The notes under the pieces are model-generated. The model did not search any database. It was given only the letters and a program-made list of their open reading frames with translations, and was not told the DNA's origin. From positions 95,570 to 159,569 of the forward strand of contig CAKRAK010000002.1 of the NCBI GenBank assembly GCA_934294885.1: 64,000 bases of DNA, given 5' to 3'. Source of the DNA: an uncultured Lachnospiraceae bacterium (GTDB lineage Bacteria > Bacillota > Clostridia > Lachnospirales > Lachnospiraceae). Positions 1 to 7,300 of this stretch are shown one piece after another. A program made the translations under genes and the position numbers. Numbering within the stretch: position 1 is the first letter of the stretch; each line of letters starts with the position of its first letter.

Positions 1-1
1 C

Positions 2-481
2 GGAACCACATGGGATACAGTAAAATCTTATGCGGAGGACATAATTCCCATTATCCGGAAAAACGACAAAGACAGTATTATTATTGTTGGTACACCAAAC
101 TGGTCACAGGATGTTGATGCAGCCGCAGAGAATCCCATAGAAGGTGAAGACAATATTATGTATGCTCTGCATTTCTATGCGGCAACCCACAAGGATGAAA
201 TTCGTAAGAAGGTGGAGATCGGAAGAGAAAAGGGGCTGGCAGTGATTATCAGCGAGTGCAGTATATGTGATGCCTCCGGTAACGGTGGAATTGACTATGA
301 TGAGGCACAGGCATGGGCTGATTTGATCGAAAAGGATAATTTAAGTTACTTTGCATGGAATTTAAGCAATAAGGATGAAAGTTCTTCTTTGTTAAAATCC
401 TCTGTTACAAAAACCTCCGGCTTTACAAAGGATGATCTTTCGGAGACGGGACAATGGTTTGTAGACATGTTTGGTAAATAA
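2..481 (+). CDS. GH5 endoglucanase (cellulase), C-terminal part, open at the left window edge
   Basis: Only the last ~159 residues are present; the reading frame is already open at base 2 and the start lies outside the window. The residues IIVGTPNWSQDVD, MYALHFYAATH and IISECSICDASGNGG follow the order of the second half of glycoside hydrolase family 5 (subfamily 2-like) cellulases, in which the Glu of the SE motif is the catalytic nucleophile. Known role of the family: hydrolysis of internal beta-1,4-glucan bonds outside the cell. The protein ends right after the catalytic barrel (WFVDMFGK), so no carbohydrate-binding module or anchor follows on this side; a signal peptide would be upstream. 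The cysteine after the nucleophile (SEC), where Trp, Phe or Tyr is usual, is a small oddity. Assignment to GH5 is firm; the exact substrate is inferred. Confidence 0.85.
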   Translation, partial: GTTWDTVKSYAEDIIPIIRKNDKDSIIIVGTPNWSQDVDAAAENPIEGEDNIMYALHFYAATHKDEIRKKVEIGREKGLAVIISECSICDASGNGGIDYDEAQAWADLIEKDNLSYFAWNLSNKDESSSLLKSSVTKTSGFTKDDLSETGQWFVDMFGK

Positions 482-487
482 GTCGGA

Positions 488-542
488 AATGCCATATGTA
501 GGATGATTCGGTAAATGGATGGACTACATATGGCATTTTTGT
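488..542 (+). terminator. Rho-independent terminator after the GH5 gene
   Basis: A perfect 14-bp stem (488-501 with 524-537), AATGCCATATGTAG against its complement, is followed by a short T run. It begins seven bases after the stop codon of the cellulase gene. Confidence 0.85.
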
Positions 543-623
543 TGTGGAATTGCACATTTTTTTATAAAAAATAAGGATAATTTTATGTAAACTAGGGAAA
601 TTTGCCTGAAATGGTCGAAAGTA

Positions 624-652
624 TTGACAAATCAAGGGTTTTTCATTATTCT
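624..652 (+). promoter_or_regulatory. Promoter for rsmD-coaD
   Basis: TTGACA at 624-629 and TATTCT at 647-652, separated by exactly 17 bases; the rsmD start follows about 50 bases later. A sigma-A type promoter. Confidence 0.75.
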
Positions 653-701
653 AAAAGCTGGAATTGTAAAATGATGAAAATGTGTGAACAGGTAAGGTAA
701 T

Positions 702-1256
702 ATGAGAGTAATTGCAGGGAAAGCAAGACGATTACAGTTAAAAACTCCAAAAGGAAAAGATACCAGACCGACAACAGACCGGATAAAGGAGACATTATTT
801 AATATGCTTCAGGATGAGCTGTTTGATGTTAATTTTCTGGATTTGTTCAGCGGAAGCGGTGGGATTGGAATCGAAGCACTTAGTCGTGGAGCAAGATATG
901 CATATTTTGTAGAACAGAACAAAGAAGCCTGTGATATTATTCGGGATAATCTGCACACAACACATTTAGAAGATCAGGGAACTGTTTTGATGATGTCGGC
1001 ATTGAATGCATTAGTTGCTTTGCAGGGTCGGGAACGGTTTCATGTAGTATTTATGGATCCACCGTATGGAAAGGGCTTGGAAAAGGAAATAATCAAAAAT
1101 CCATTATTTTTATCCATATTAGAGCCGAAAGCATTGGTTATTGTGGAGGCGGATCTGAATACGATTTTAGAAGAAACGGATCTTTCGGGATTTCGTATTC
1201 TGAAAGAAAAGATATACAAAACAAACAAACATATTTTCCTTGAAAAGTGTGAGTGA
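702..1256 (+). CDS. rsmD: 16S rRNA (guanine966-N2)-methyltransferase RsmD
   Basis: The 184-residue protein methylates G966 of 16S rRNA in the small ribosomal subunit, using S-adenosylmethionine. Visible motifs are the N-terminal MRVIAGKARR and the RPTTDRIKETLFN segment typical of RsmD, the SAM-binding loop LDLFSGSGGIGIEALSRGA (residues ~46-64), and the catalytic DPPY motif (~residue 122). The length is normal for the family. The start is supported by AGGTAAGG just upstream. coaD follows after 27 bases, the usual rsmD-coaD pairing in Firmicutes, and both are probably served by the promoter at 624-652. Confidence 0.95.
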   Translation: MRVIAGKARRLQLKTPKGKDTRPTTDRIKETLFNMLQDELFDVNFLDLFSGSGGIGIEALSRGARYAYFVEQNKEACDIIRDNLHTTHLEDQGTVLMMSALNALVALQGRERFHVVFMDPPYGKGLEKEIIKNPLFLSILEPKALVIVEADLNTILEETDLSGFRILKEKIYKTNKHIFLEKCE

Positions 1257-1283
1257 CAGAAATATAAAAAGTGGGGAAAAATC

Positions 1284-1769
1284 TTGAGTAGAGTAATATA
1301 TCCGGGCAGCTTTGATCCGGTTACCTTTGGACATATAGATATTATCAAACGTTCTGCAATGATGTTTGATGAGGTTATCGTTGGAATCTTGAATAACAGT
1401 AACAAAAATCCTTTGTTTTCCGTTTCGGAACGGAAGGAGATGTTGGAGGATGCCGTAAGACAGTTTACCAATGTTAAAGTAATCTGTTTTGAAGGTTTGT
1501 TAGTAGATTTTATGGAAAAAAATGATATTTCGGTGATTGTAAGAGGTCTTAGGGCAATTACGGATTTTGATTATGAGCTGCAGATTGCACAAAGTAATCG
1601 TAAAGTCAGTGGTGACAGTATTGATACGGTATTTTTGGCAACCAGTGTGGAGTATGCGTATTTAAGCTCCAGCATGGTAAGAGAATATGCCAGTTACGGT
1701 ACGGACGTGTCGGCTTTTGTACCTGAGTTTGTGAATCAGAAGTTAAAAGAGCATTTCAAGCAAATATAA
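1284..1769 (+). CDS. coaD: Phosphopantetheine adenylyltransferase
   Basis: This enzyme catalyses the penultimate step of coenzyme A synthesis: 4'-phosphopantetheine plus ATP gives dephospho-CoA and pyrophosphate. The 161-residue protein shows the nucleotidyltransferase fingerprint YPGSFDPVTFGHIDII near the N-terminus (TxGH nucleotide-binding motif) and the YLSSSMVREYA segment near the C-terminus (SSxxVRE, the ISSTxxR equivalent). The start is TTG at 1284, forced by the position of the conserved SRVIYPGSFDP N-terminus; GTGGGG lies upstream as a weak ribosome binding site. It follows rsmD and precedes a coiled-coil protein gene, apparently in one operon. Confidence 0.96.
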   Translation: MSRVIYPGSFDPVTFGHIDIIKRSAMMFDEVIVGILNNSNKNPLFSVSERKEMLEDAVRQFTNVKVICFEGLLVDFMEKNDISVIVRGLRAITDFDYELQIAQSNRKVSGDSIDTVFLATSVEYAYLSSSMVREYASYGTDVSAFVPEFVNQKLKEHFKQI

Positions 1770-1786
1770 TAATGGAGGATGAAAAA

Positions 1787-3010
1787 ATGGCAAGAAGAAG
1801 TATTGAAGATGTAATGATTGATATTGAGGAGTTTTTGGCAGGCTGCAAATCAGCAGGCTTTTCATCTAATAAAATTGCTGTGCCAAAGGATGAGTTGGAG
1901 GATTTGTTTGGCGAGCTGAAGGTTAAGATACCGGCAGAAATTGACCGTTGTAAGAAAATCATGCGTAACAAAGAAGCAATTCTTGTGAATGCGAGAAAAG
2001 AAGCAGATACCATTTTAGCGGAAGCCAATAACACGGCCCAGCAGCTTATCGCAGAAACCACAATTGTTCAGCAGGCGAATCAGCAGGCTTATGATACGGT
2101 AGAGCTTGCAAAGGCTCAGGCAAAAGAAATTTTAGATGATGCGGTTGCTCAGGCAAATGATATTCGTTTGGGTTCCATGCAGTATACCAATGATATTATG
2201 ATCGGTATCCGTAATTATGTGGAAGCAACCATGAATGCAGAGAGAGCAAACTATGAGAATCTTCTTCAGGTTTTGAATAATGAATATATGAATGCAAATG
2301 CGAATATAGAGGAAGTGCAGACTCAGATTATTGAATTTACCGGTAATCCTGACAGTGTACGTCAGGCTCCTGTAATGAAAACTGCGGATGAACAAAAGAA
2401 GGAAGAACCAAAACAGAAGCTCAGTGTGAGCCAGAAGGTAAGACAGGCAGTCGGAATGAAAGAAGAGTCTGTAACATCTGCTAAGGGTTCTGTTGAGATT
2501 CCTGATTTTATTGCAACCGGTGAGTCTGTTGTGCCAAATGAGACACCGTTAGAGGTAAGTACACCTAAGAGTCAGTCGGCTGAAAAAGCGGCCTCAGTTG
2601 TAAGCGAAGCAACAAAAGAAGCTGCAGCGGCATTGGATCCAATCCAGGGTGACCTGGATGCCGAGTCTGGAGTTGTAGGACCTGTTGGTGTTGCACCATC
2701 TCATGACGGAGAAGGAATCGAAAAGAAAGTAAAAAAGAAAATTATCAAAAAACGGAATCCGGTTATTCACACACCTCAGTCTGCACAAGAGGCAGTAGCA
2801 AAGACAGTGGAAGCTGCAAATGTCAATAAGACAGAGAAGACCGTATATAAGGCAAACGGAGAGCAGGCAAGAGAAGTTCCACCTATGGAGGGAAAAGTAA
2901 AAAGAGGTCCGAGAGTTGGACGGGGAGAGGTAACGGAGCATACCGCTGCCGGAGAAGAGACTGTTTCTGTTGGGGCAATTGATGATTTATCAATGGATCA
3001 GAAAATCTGA
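1787..3010 (+). CDS. Coiled-coil protein, DivIVA / V-ATPase subunit H-like (function unknown)
   Basis: The start is taken at ATG 1787 because GGAGG at 1774-1778 sits 8 bases before it; an ATG at 1772 is too close to any binding site. The 407-residue product has a helical, heptad-like region over residues ~30-190 rich in Ala, Glu, Lys and Gln (NARKEADTILAEANNTAQQL), resembling DivIVA-type cell-pole proteins and proteins annotated as V-type ATPase subunit H. After that comes a long low-complexity charged tail with the basic patch EKKVKKKIIKKRNPV. There is no membrane segment. Position right after coaD suggests a link to division or envelope work, but this is inference. The last 13 bases overlap the convergent ylbJ gene. 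Confidence 0.7.
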   Translation: MARRSIEDVMIDIEEFLAGCKSAGFSSNKIAVPKDELEDLFGELKVKIPAEIDRCKKIMRNKEAILVNARKEADTILAEANNTAQQLIAETTIVQQANQQAYDTVELAKAQAKEILDDAVAQANDIRLGSMQYTNDIMIGIRNYVEATMNAERANYENLLQVLNNEYMNANANIEEVQTQIIEFTGNPDSVRQAPVMKTADEQKKEEPKQKLSVSQKVRQAVGMKEESVTSAKGSVEIPDFIATGESVVPNETPLEVSTPKSQSAEKAASVVSEATKEAAAALDPIQGDLDAESGVVGPVGVAPSHDGEGIEKKVKKKIIKKRNPVIHTPQSAQEAVAKTVEAANVNKTEKTVYKANGEQAREVPPMEGKVKRGPRVGRGEVTEHTAAGEETVSVGAIDDLSMDQKI

Positions 3011-3864
3011 TAAATAAATAAAAAAAGAAATGTACCTGTGGATAGAAGTAATTTTGTCCGCAGGTATTTTTTTGTATTCATATGAGCAACACATTTAATC
3101 TGATATATACTGCACAGACCACCGAAGGCAGTAAGCATACCGATGATAGGAAGGTATAAGCAGTTATTCTGCAATGCTTCCTTTAATACGGTAAGTCCGG
3201 TTGTGATTTCCAAAAAAGATAAGATAATCTGCAAATAAAGACTGTGACAGAAGGGAAGGGATATTTTATAGATGATGGAAAAAATCATAATATAAACGCC
3301 GATGAGAACAATGGTTTTTACCGCTTCAATAAAAGTATTGGTTATATTAAGCTTGTTTTCTTTGTCCGGTAACCGAAAACTGCCGTCATCCCTGCCATAA
3401 ACCGTGAATAAAAATCCAACAATGGTTGGAATATATATGGATAGCAAAAATACGGCAAGAGAAATCTGTTTTTCCAAAATACAGGGAAAAATATAACCGA
3501 TGATAAACATGGGACTGGTTTGATTCACATAAGGAAGGAGTTTTTCTTTTTCATAAAGTGAGATTTGATTTGCGTGATAGAATTGCTCTAATATTTTACC
3601 GCCTACCGGATAACCGCATAAATTTCCCAACATAAAAACAACAAATTCACCGGATTTTTGACGAAACAAAGGGGTAAATGCCTGTATAAGATAGCGATAG
3701 GAATTGGTTTCCCATAATGCATTGGTTATGATGATAAAAGGAAACAGGGAAGGCAGTAAGGTTTGATACCATAGAAGAAGCCCTGTTCGGGCTCCCATAA
3801 TGACATCATTATGAAAAAATAATAATAAAAATAAAAGCACAATAAGAAAAAAAGTCTGCTTCAT
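2998..3864 (-). CDS. ylbJ: YlbJ-family sporulation integral membrane protein
   Basis: A polytopic membrane protein of about 288 residues with roughly 7-8 hydrophobic helices. The segments LLLWYQTLLPSLFPFIII, MLGNLCGYPVGGKIL and NQTSPMFIIGYI follow the YlbJ / nucleoside-recognition ('gate') domain pattern. In Bacillus, ylbJ is needed for spore cortex formation; here that role is inferred. The start at ATG 3864 (MKQTFFLIV) places the hydrophobic N-terminus first and has GAGGGA upstream, although spaced widely (~13 bases). A GTG at 3951 that overlaps the tmcAL stop (GTGA) would add 29 residues but lacks a binding site. It is shorter than the ~400-residue Bacillus protein. Confidence 0.8.
   Translation of the reverse strand: MKQTFFLIVLLFLLLFFHNDVIMGARTGLLLWYQTLLPSLFPFIIITNALWETNSYRYLIQAFTPLFRQKSGEFVVFMLGNLCGYPVGGKILEQFYHANQISLYEKEKLLPYVNQTSPMFIIGYIFPCILEKQISLAVFLLSIYIPTIVGFLFTVYGRDDGSFRLPDKENKLNITNTFIEAVKTIVLIGVYIMIFSIIYKISLPFCHSLYLQIILSFLEITTGLTVLKEALQNNCLYLPIIGMLTAFGGLCSIYQIKCVAHMNTKKYLRTKLLLSTGTFLFLFIYQIF
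3033..3074 (+). terminator. Terminator for the coaD-side operon, embedded in the ylbJ 3' end
   Basis: The inverted repeat TACCTGTGGA / TCCGCAGGTA (3033-3042 with 3057-3066; one G.U pair) runs into eight T's. It lies downstream of the coiled-coil gene but inside the coding sequence of the convergent ylbJ. Confidence 0.7.
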
Positions 3865-3947
3865 AAAGAAATGGGATTCCCTCTTTGTACATGTATATGA
3901 AGGGAATTGTATTCTTATGAATGAAGCAGAGCATCCATTCATTATAT

Positions 3948-5222
3948 TCACATATCAGAGGGCTGTTCCGGCTCACTAATGATAACGGAATGTTTGTACT
4001 CTGATGGAATACATTGACCGTATTGATTAAAGTAAGCCTGACGATACAAATCATCTGCAAACATCTGGTTTTCTATAAGGTTTAATGTAAAACCGGATGC
4101 AATCCTTTTGTAATTTGCCATTTTGGTAAGGACAGGGAGGGATGAATGTTCTTTTAACAGTTTTGGTAAAACTGAATTTCTCTGAAATCCCAATATACGC
4201 ACATAAGCAGCATAATCCAAATCCTTTAACCGGTTGGTCTGTTCCTTTGTGATACGAAGAAGAATGTGCATCAGACAACGGTTTAATCGGGTTTCTGTAA
4301 TATTCTTGCTTTTTAACTCTGCAATAAGCAGGGATCCTTGTGCCGGAAGAATGTCGTACCCTGAAATACGGTTGGCAAGCTCCTTTGATACATCCTGATA
4401 TAAGGCAGCGTTTTTCTCGTAAAAAAGTCTGCTTTGAAGGAAAGGATAAAAACTTTCCCATGAAAGAGGCCTGTTATAGGAATCCTGTACCATTGCTTTC
4501 ATAGATGCAGCAGGTATATAATCGGAAATCCGGCTGTCCGACTTGGAAAATTCTTTCCTGAGGGCAGTGGCAGAGCATACAAGGTCAGTATTTTTGTTTT
4601 CATTTGTCTGATGGCAGGCATCCGGGAGCACTGTATCGTGGTAATTATCCTCGCTCCTTTGTATGATGTAATAGGAAAGGGGCAGATTATATTGTATGAT
4701 AACCTTTAGATATTCAATGGCCAATATATTATTTGGTTTTGAAAGAATTATCTGTAAACGGGAATCGTGCATATAATCGGAGGCAGCAATGCTCCTTGCC
4801 TTTGGAAAAGAATGACCTGCAGCAAGCTGCTTTTGTAATTTTTCTTTGAAGTCCTGTGGTTCGGCTGCAAACAGCTTTGCCAGAGCATAGAGGGTATCCG
4901 GTTGTTCACATTCTGCACCGAAGCAAATGGTGTCAATGATTCCGGTTTGATACAATGACAAAACGGCACCCCGGGCAAAGATTTCCGCACTCTGGGTTGA
5001 AAAAAAGGAAGGAAGCTCCAAAACCATATGGACGCCTCCGGCTAACGCCATTTTTGTTCTGATATATTTGTTTAATATGGCAGGCTCTCCCCGTTGAACA
5101 TAGTTTCCGCTCATGATAACCAGAATTTCCTTGTCGGGAAATGCTTTTTTGGCCTGTTGAATCTGATAATGATGTCCGTTGTGAAATGGATTGTATTCCG
5201 CAATAATACCGACGTGTCCCAT
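3948..5222 (-). CDS. tmcAL: tRNA(Met) cytidine acetate ligase TmcAL (YlbM family)
   Basis: The 424-residue protein begins GHVGIIAEYNPFHNGHHYQI, the nucleotidyltransferase HxGH signature of TmcAL, followed by VIMSGNYVQRGEPA and the ELPSFFSTQSAEIFA segment, all hallmarks of the family. In Bacillus the enzyme activates acetate with ATP and acetylates C34 of elongator tRNA-Met. The start ATG at 5222 is supported by AGGAG 5-6 bases upstream. Downstream lies ylbJ, the same ylbM/ylbJ neighbourhood as in other Firmicutes next to coaD. Length is normal. Confidence 0.93.
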   Translation of the reverse strand: MGHVGIIAEYNPFHNGHHYQIQQAKKAFPDKEILVIMSGNYVQRGEPAILNKYIRTKMALAGGVHMVLELPSFFSTQSAEIFARGAVLSLYQTGIIDTICFGAECEQPDTLYALAKLFAAEPQDFKEKLQKQLAAGHSFPKARSIAASDYMHDSRLQIILSKPNNILAIEYLKVIIQYNLPLSYYIIQRSEDNYHDTVLPDACHQTNENKNTDLVCSATALRKEFSKSDSRISDYIPAASMKAMVQDSYNRPLSWESFYPFLQSRLFYEKNAALYQDVSKELANRISGYDILPAQGSLLIAELKSKNITETRLNRCLMHILLRITKEQTNRLKDLDYAAYVRILGFQRNSVLPKLLKEHSSLPVLTKMANYKRIASGFTLNLIENQMFADDLYRQAYFNQYGQCIPSEYKHSVIISEPEQPSDM

Positions 5223-5394
5223 AAATTCTCCTGTCTGTAAAGATGTTGTTTACAAAAAATGGCAACTGTGTTATAGTGACAGTGACATTTCTGATTTATT
5301 AAGTAATCAATCTGAACTCTATTATTTCCCATTTATTAACAAATTATAAGGAATGGTACAATTATATCATATTTTTTTAAAAAAAATATTTTTT

Positions 5395-5422
5395 TTGACA
5401 GAACCTGTCAAAAGCATATGAT
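5395..5422 (+). promoter_or_regulatory. Upstream promoter candidate for recA with a palindrome over the -35 box
   Basis: TTGACA 5395-5400 and TATGAT 5417-5422 (spacer 16). The -35 box is the left arm of a perfect inverted repeat TTGACAG-AAC-CTGTCAA (5395-5411), which looks like an operator or a hairpin. About 75 bases upstream of the second, LexA-linked promoter. Confidence 0.5.
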
Positions 5423-5464
5423 AGAATAGTTAACAGATAAGGTCGAAAATGTATTCGATTTTTA

Positions 5465-5493
5465 TTGACAAACAATCATTATTATATTATGAT
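5465..5493 (+). promoter_or_regulatory. Main recA promoter
   Basis: TTGACA at 5465-5470 and TATGAT at 5488-5493, separated by 17 bases; transcription would begin near 5500, directly in front of the LexA box. Confidence 0.85.
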
Positions 5494-5503
5494 GAACAAA
5501 GTA

Positions 5504-5517
5504 CGAACAGATGTTCT
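5504..5517 (+). promoter_or_regulatory. LexA (SOS) box in front of recA
   Basis: CGAACAGATGTTCT matches the Gram-positive LexA operator pattern CGAACRNRYGTTYC at nearly all positions. It lies 11 bases after the -10 box, so LexA bound here should block recA transcription until DNA damage. Confidence 0.85.
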
Positions 5518-5545
5518 TTTTGTTTGATTTATGGAGGAAGAGAAA

Positions 5546-6598
5546 ATGGCTAATGAAGAAAAGATGAAAGCATTGGATGCAGCACTGGCAAATATTGAGA
5601 AGCAGTTTGGTAAAGGAACCGTTATGAAATTAGGCGATTCCTCTGCTAATATGAATATTGAAGCGATTCCTACAGGTTCTTTAAGCTTGGACGTGGCTCT
5701 TGGAATCGGTGGTATTCCTAAGGGTAGAATTATAGAGATTTACGGACCGGAATCAAGTGGTAAAACAACGGTTGCATTACATGTTGTGGCAGAGGTTCAG
5801 AAAAGAGGCGGAATTGCAGGCTTCATTGATGCGGAGCATGCCTTAGATCCCGTATATGCTTCTAATATTGGTGTTGACATTAATAATTTATATATTTCAC
5901 AGCCGGATAATGGTGAGCAGGCGTTGGAGATTACAGAGACGATGGTTCGTTCCGGAGCAGTGGATGTGATTATCGTAGACTCTGTTGCTGCTTTGGTTCC
6001 GAAGGCTGAGATAGACGGAGAGATGGGGGATTCCCATATGGGTCTTCAGGCACGTCTGATGTCTCAGGCATTGCGTAAATTAACTGCCATTATCAGCAAA
6101 TCAGACTGTGTTGTAATTTTTATTAACCAGTTACGTCAGAAGATTGGTGTTATGTTTGGTAATCCGGAAACAACTACCGGAGGTACTGCTTTGAAGTTCT
6201 ATGCATCTGTACGATTGGATGTAAGACGAATTGAGACATTAAAACAGAATGGTGAGGTGATTGGTAACCGTACCAGAGTTAAGATTGTAAAGAACAAGGT
6301 TGCACCTCCGTTCAGAGAGGCTGAATTTGATATTATGTTTGGAAAGGGCATTTCAAAGATTGGTGATATTTTGGACCTTGCAGTTTCTAAGAATATTGTT
6401 GTGAAAGCCGGTGCATGGTTCTCTTATGAAGGAGATAAGATTGGACAGGGAAGAGAGAATGCGAAGAATTTCCTCCAGGAGAATCCGGATATTGCCTTTG
6501 AGATTGAGAATAAGGTCCGTGCAAGTTATGAATTACCGGAGTTGGCTGAGACTCCTTCCGATGCTTCATCGGCAAAGGATACAGCGAAGGAATCTTAA
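5546..6598 (+). CDS. recA: Recombinase A
   Basis: RecA coats single-stranded DNA, drives homologous strand exchange and triggers LexA self-cleavage. The 350-residue protein shows the Walker A motif GPESSGKTT (~residues 66-74), the 'FIDAEHALDP' box, the Walker B-like VIIVDSVAAL, and the L2-region NQLRQKIGVMFGNPETTTGG. The chosen start (MANEEKMKAL) has GGAGG 8 bases upstream at 5533-5537; an ATG at 5531 would itself overlap that site. SOS control is shown by a LexA box just downstream of the promoter. recX follows after one base, a conserved pairing. Confidence 0.98.
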   Translation: MANEEKMKALDAALANIEKQFGKGTVMKLGDSSANMNIEAIPTGSLSLDVALGIGGIPKGRIIEIYGPESSGKTTVALHVVAEVQKRGGIAGFIDAEHALDPVYASNIGVDINNLYISQPDNGEQALEITETMVRSGAVDVIIVDSVAALVPKAEIDGEMGDSHMGLQARLMSQALRKLTAIISKSDCVVIFINQLRQKIGVMFGNPETTTGGTALKFYASVRLDVRRIETLKQNGEVIGNRTRVKIVKNKVAPPFREAEFDIMFGKGISKIGDILDLAVSKNIVVKAGAWFSYEGDKIGQGRENAKNFLQENPDIAFEIENKVRASYELPELAETPSDASSAKDTAKES

Positions 6599-6599
6599 T

Positions 6600-7208
6600 A
6601 TGCTCATTACCGGTATCGTAAAAGGAAAAGGAAACAAATATCGTGTATACGGAGATGAGGAGTATCTGTTTTCTCTCTATGGAAAAGAATTGAAACGATA
6701 TCATATCGCAGAACAGGAAAATGTGGAAGCAGAATTGATTACAGTAATCTTGAATGAAGTGATTTACAAACGGGCGAGAGAACGGGCATTATTTTTGCTG
6801 GAAAGCAGGCCTATGACTGTGAAGATGGTTAGAGATAAGCTGAAACAAAATGAGTATCCGGATGAGATTATTTCGAGGGTTGTTGAATTTTTGTTAAAGT
6901 ATCATTATCTGGATGATATGAATTATATTGACTTGTACATGCAGACTTATTCTTTGAAAAAAAGCAAAAAACAGATTATGCTGGAACTGGGAAAAAAAGG
7001 AGTGTCAAAGGAGCTGATTGACGGATATCTGGAGACTCATGCTTTTTCTGATGAACAGGGGTTCAAGGTTCAATTCGAAAAATATACGAGAGATAAGGAT
7101 TTATCGGACTATAAAATACGTCAAAAAGTGTTTCGCTATTTTTATGGAAAGGGCTATGGTTCTTCCGTGATAGAAGGGGAGATAAGACACAAAATTGAAT
7201 CGGTTTAA
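6600..7208 (+). CDS. recX: Regulatory protein RecX
   Basis: RecX binds RecA filaments and modulates their activity. The 202-residue product starts at ATG 6600, immediately after the recA stop, with GAAGGA in the recA tail as ribosome binding site. The three-helix RecX repeats are visible: RARERALFLLESRPMTVKMV, the DEIISRVVEFLLKYHYLDD segment with a following YSLKKSKKQIMLELGKKGVS, and a C-terminal KYTRDKDLSDYKIRQKVFRY unit. Translational coupling to recA implies SOS co-regulation. An N-terminal region of ~60 residues precedes the repeats, as usual in Firmicutes. Confidence 0.88.
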   Translation: MLITGIVKGKGNKYRVYGDEEYLFSLYGKELKRYHIAEQENVEAELITVILNEVIYKRARERALFLLESRPMTVKMVRDKLKQNEYPDEIISRVVEFLLKYHYLDDMNYIDLYMQTYSLKKSKKQIMLELGKKGVSKELIDGYLETHAFSDEQGFKVQFEKYTRDKDLSDYKIRQKVFRYFYGKGYGSSVIEGEIRHKIESV

Positions 7209-7218
7209 ACGGTTTTAC

Positions 7219-7247
7219 TTGACATTTTGCACAAAAAAAGTTAAAAT
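7219..7247 (+). promoter_or_regulatory. Promoter for rny
   Basis: TTGACA 7219-7224 and TAAAAT 7242-7247 with a 17-base spacer. A second possible pair, TTGCAC 7255-7260 and TATAAT 7276-7281 with 15 bases between, lies downstream, and the inverted repeat TGCAC...GTGCA (7256-7274) falls in its spacer. Confidence 0.75.
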
Positions 7248-7300
7248 CTTACTGTTGCACTTATATTAGGTGCATTATAATTTAATAAGGAGGTGCTCCT

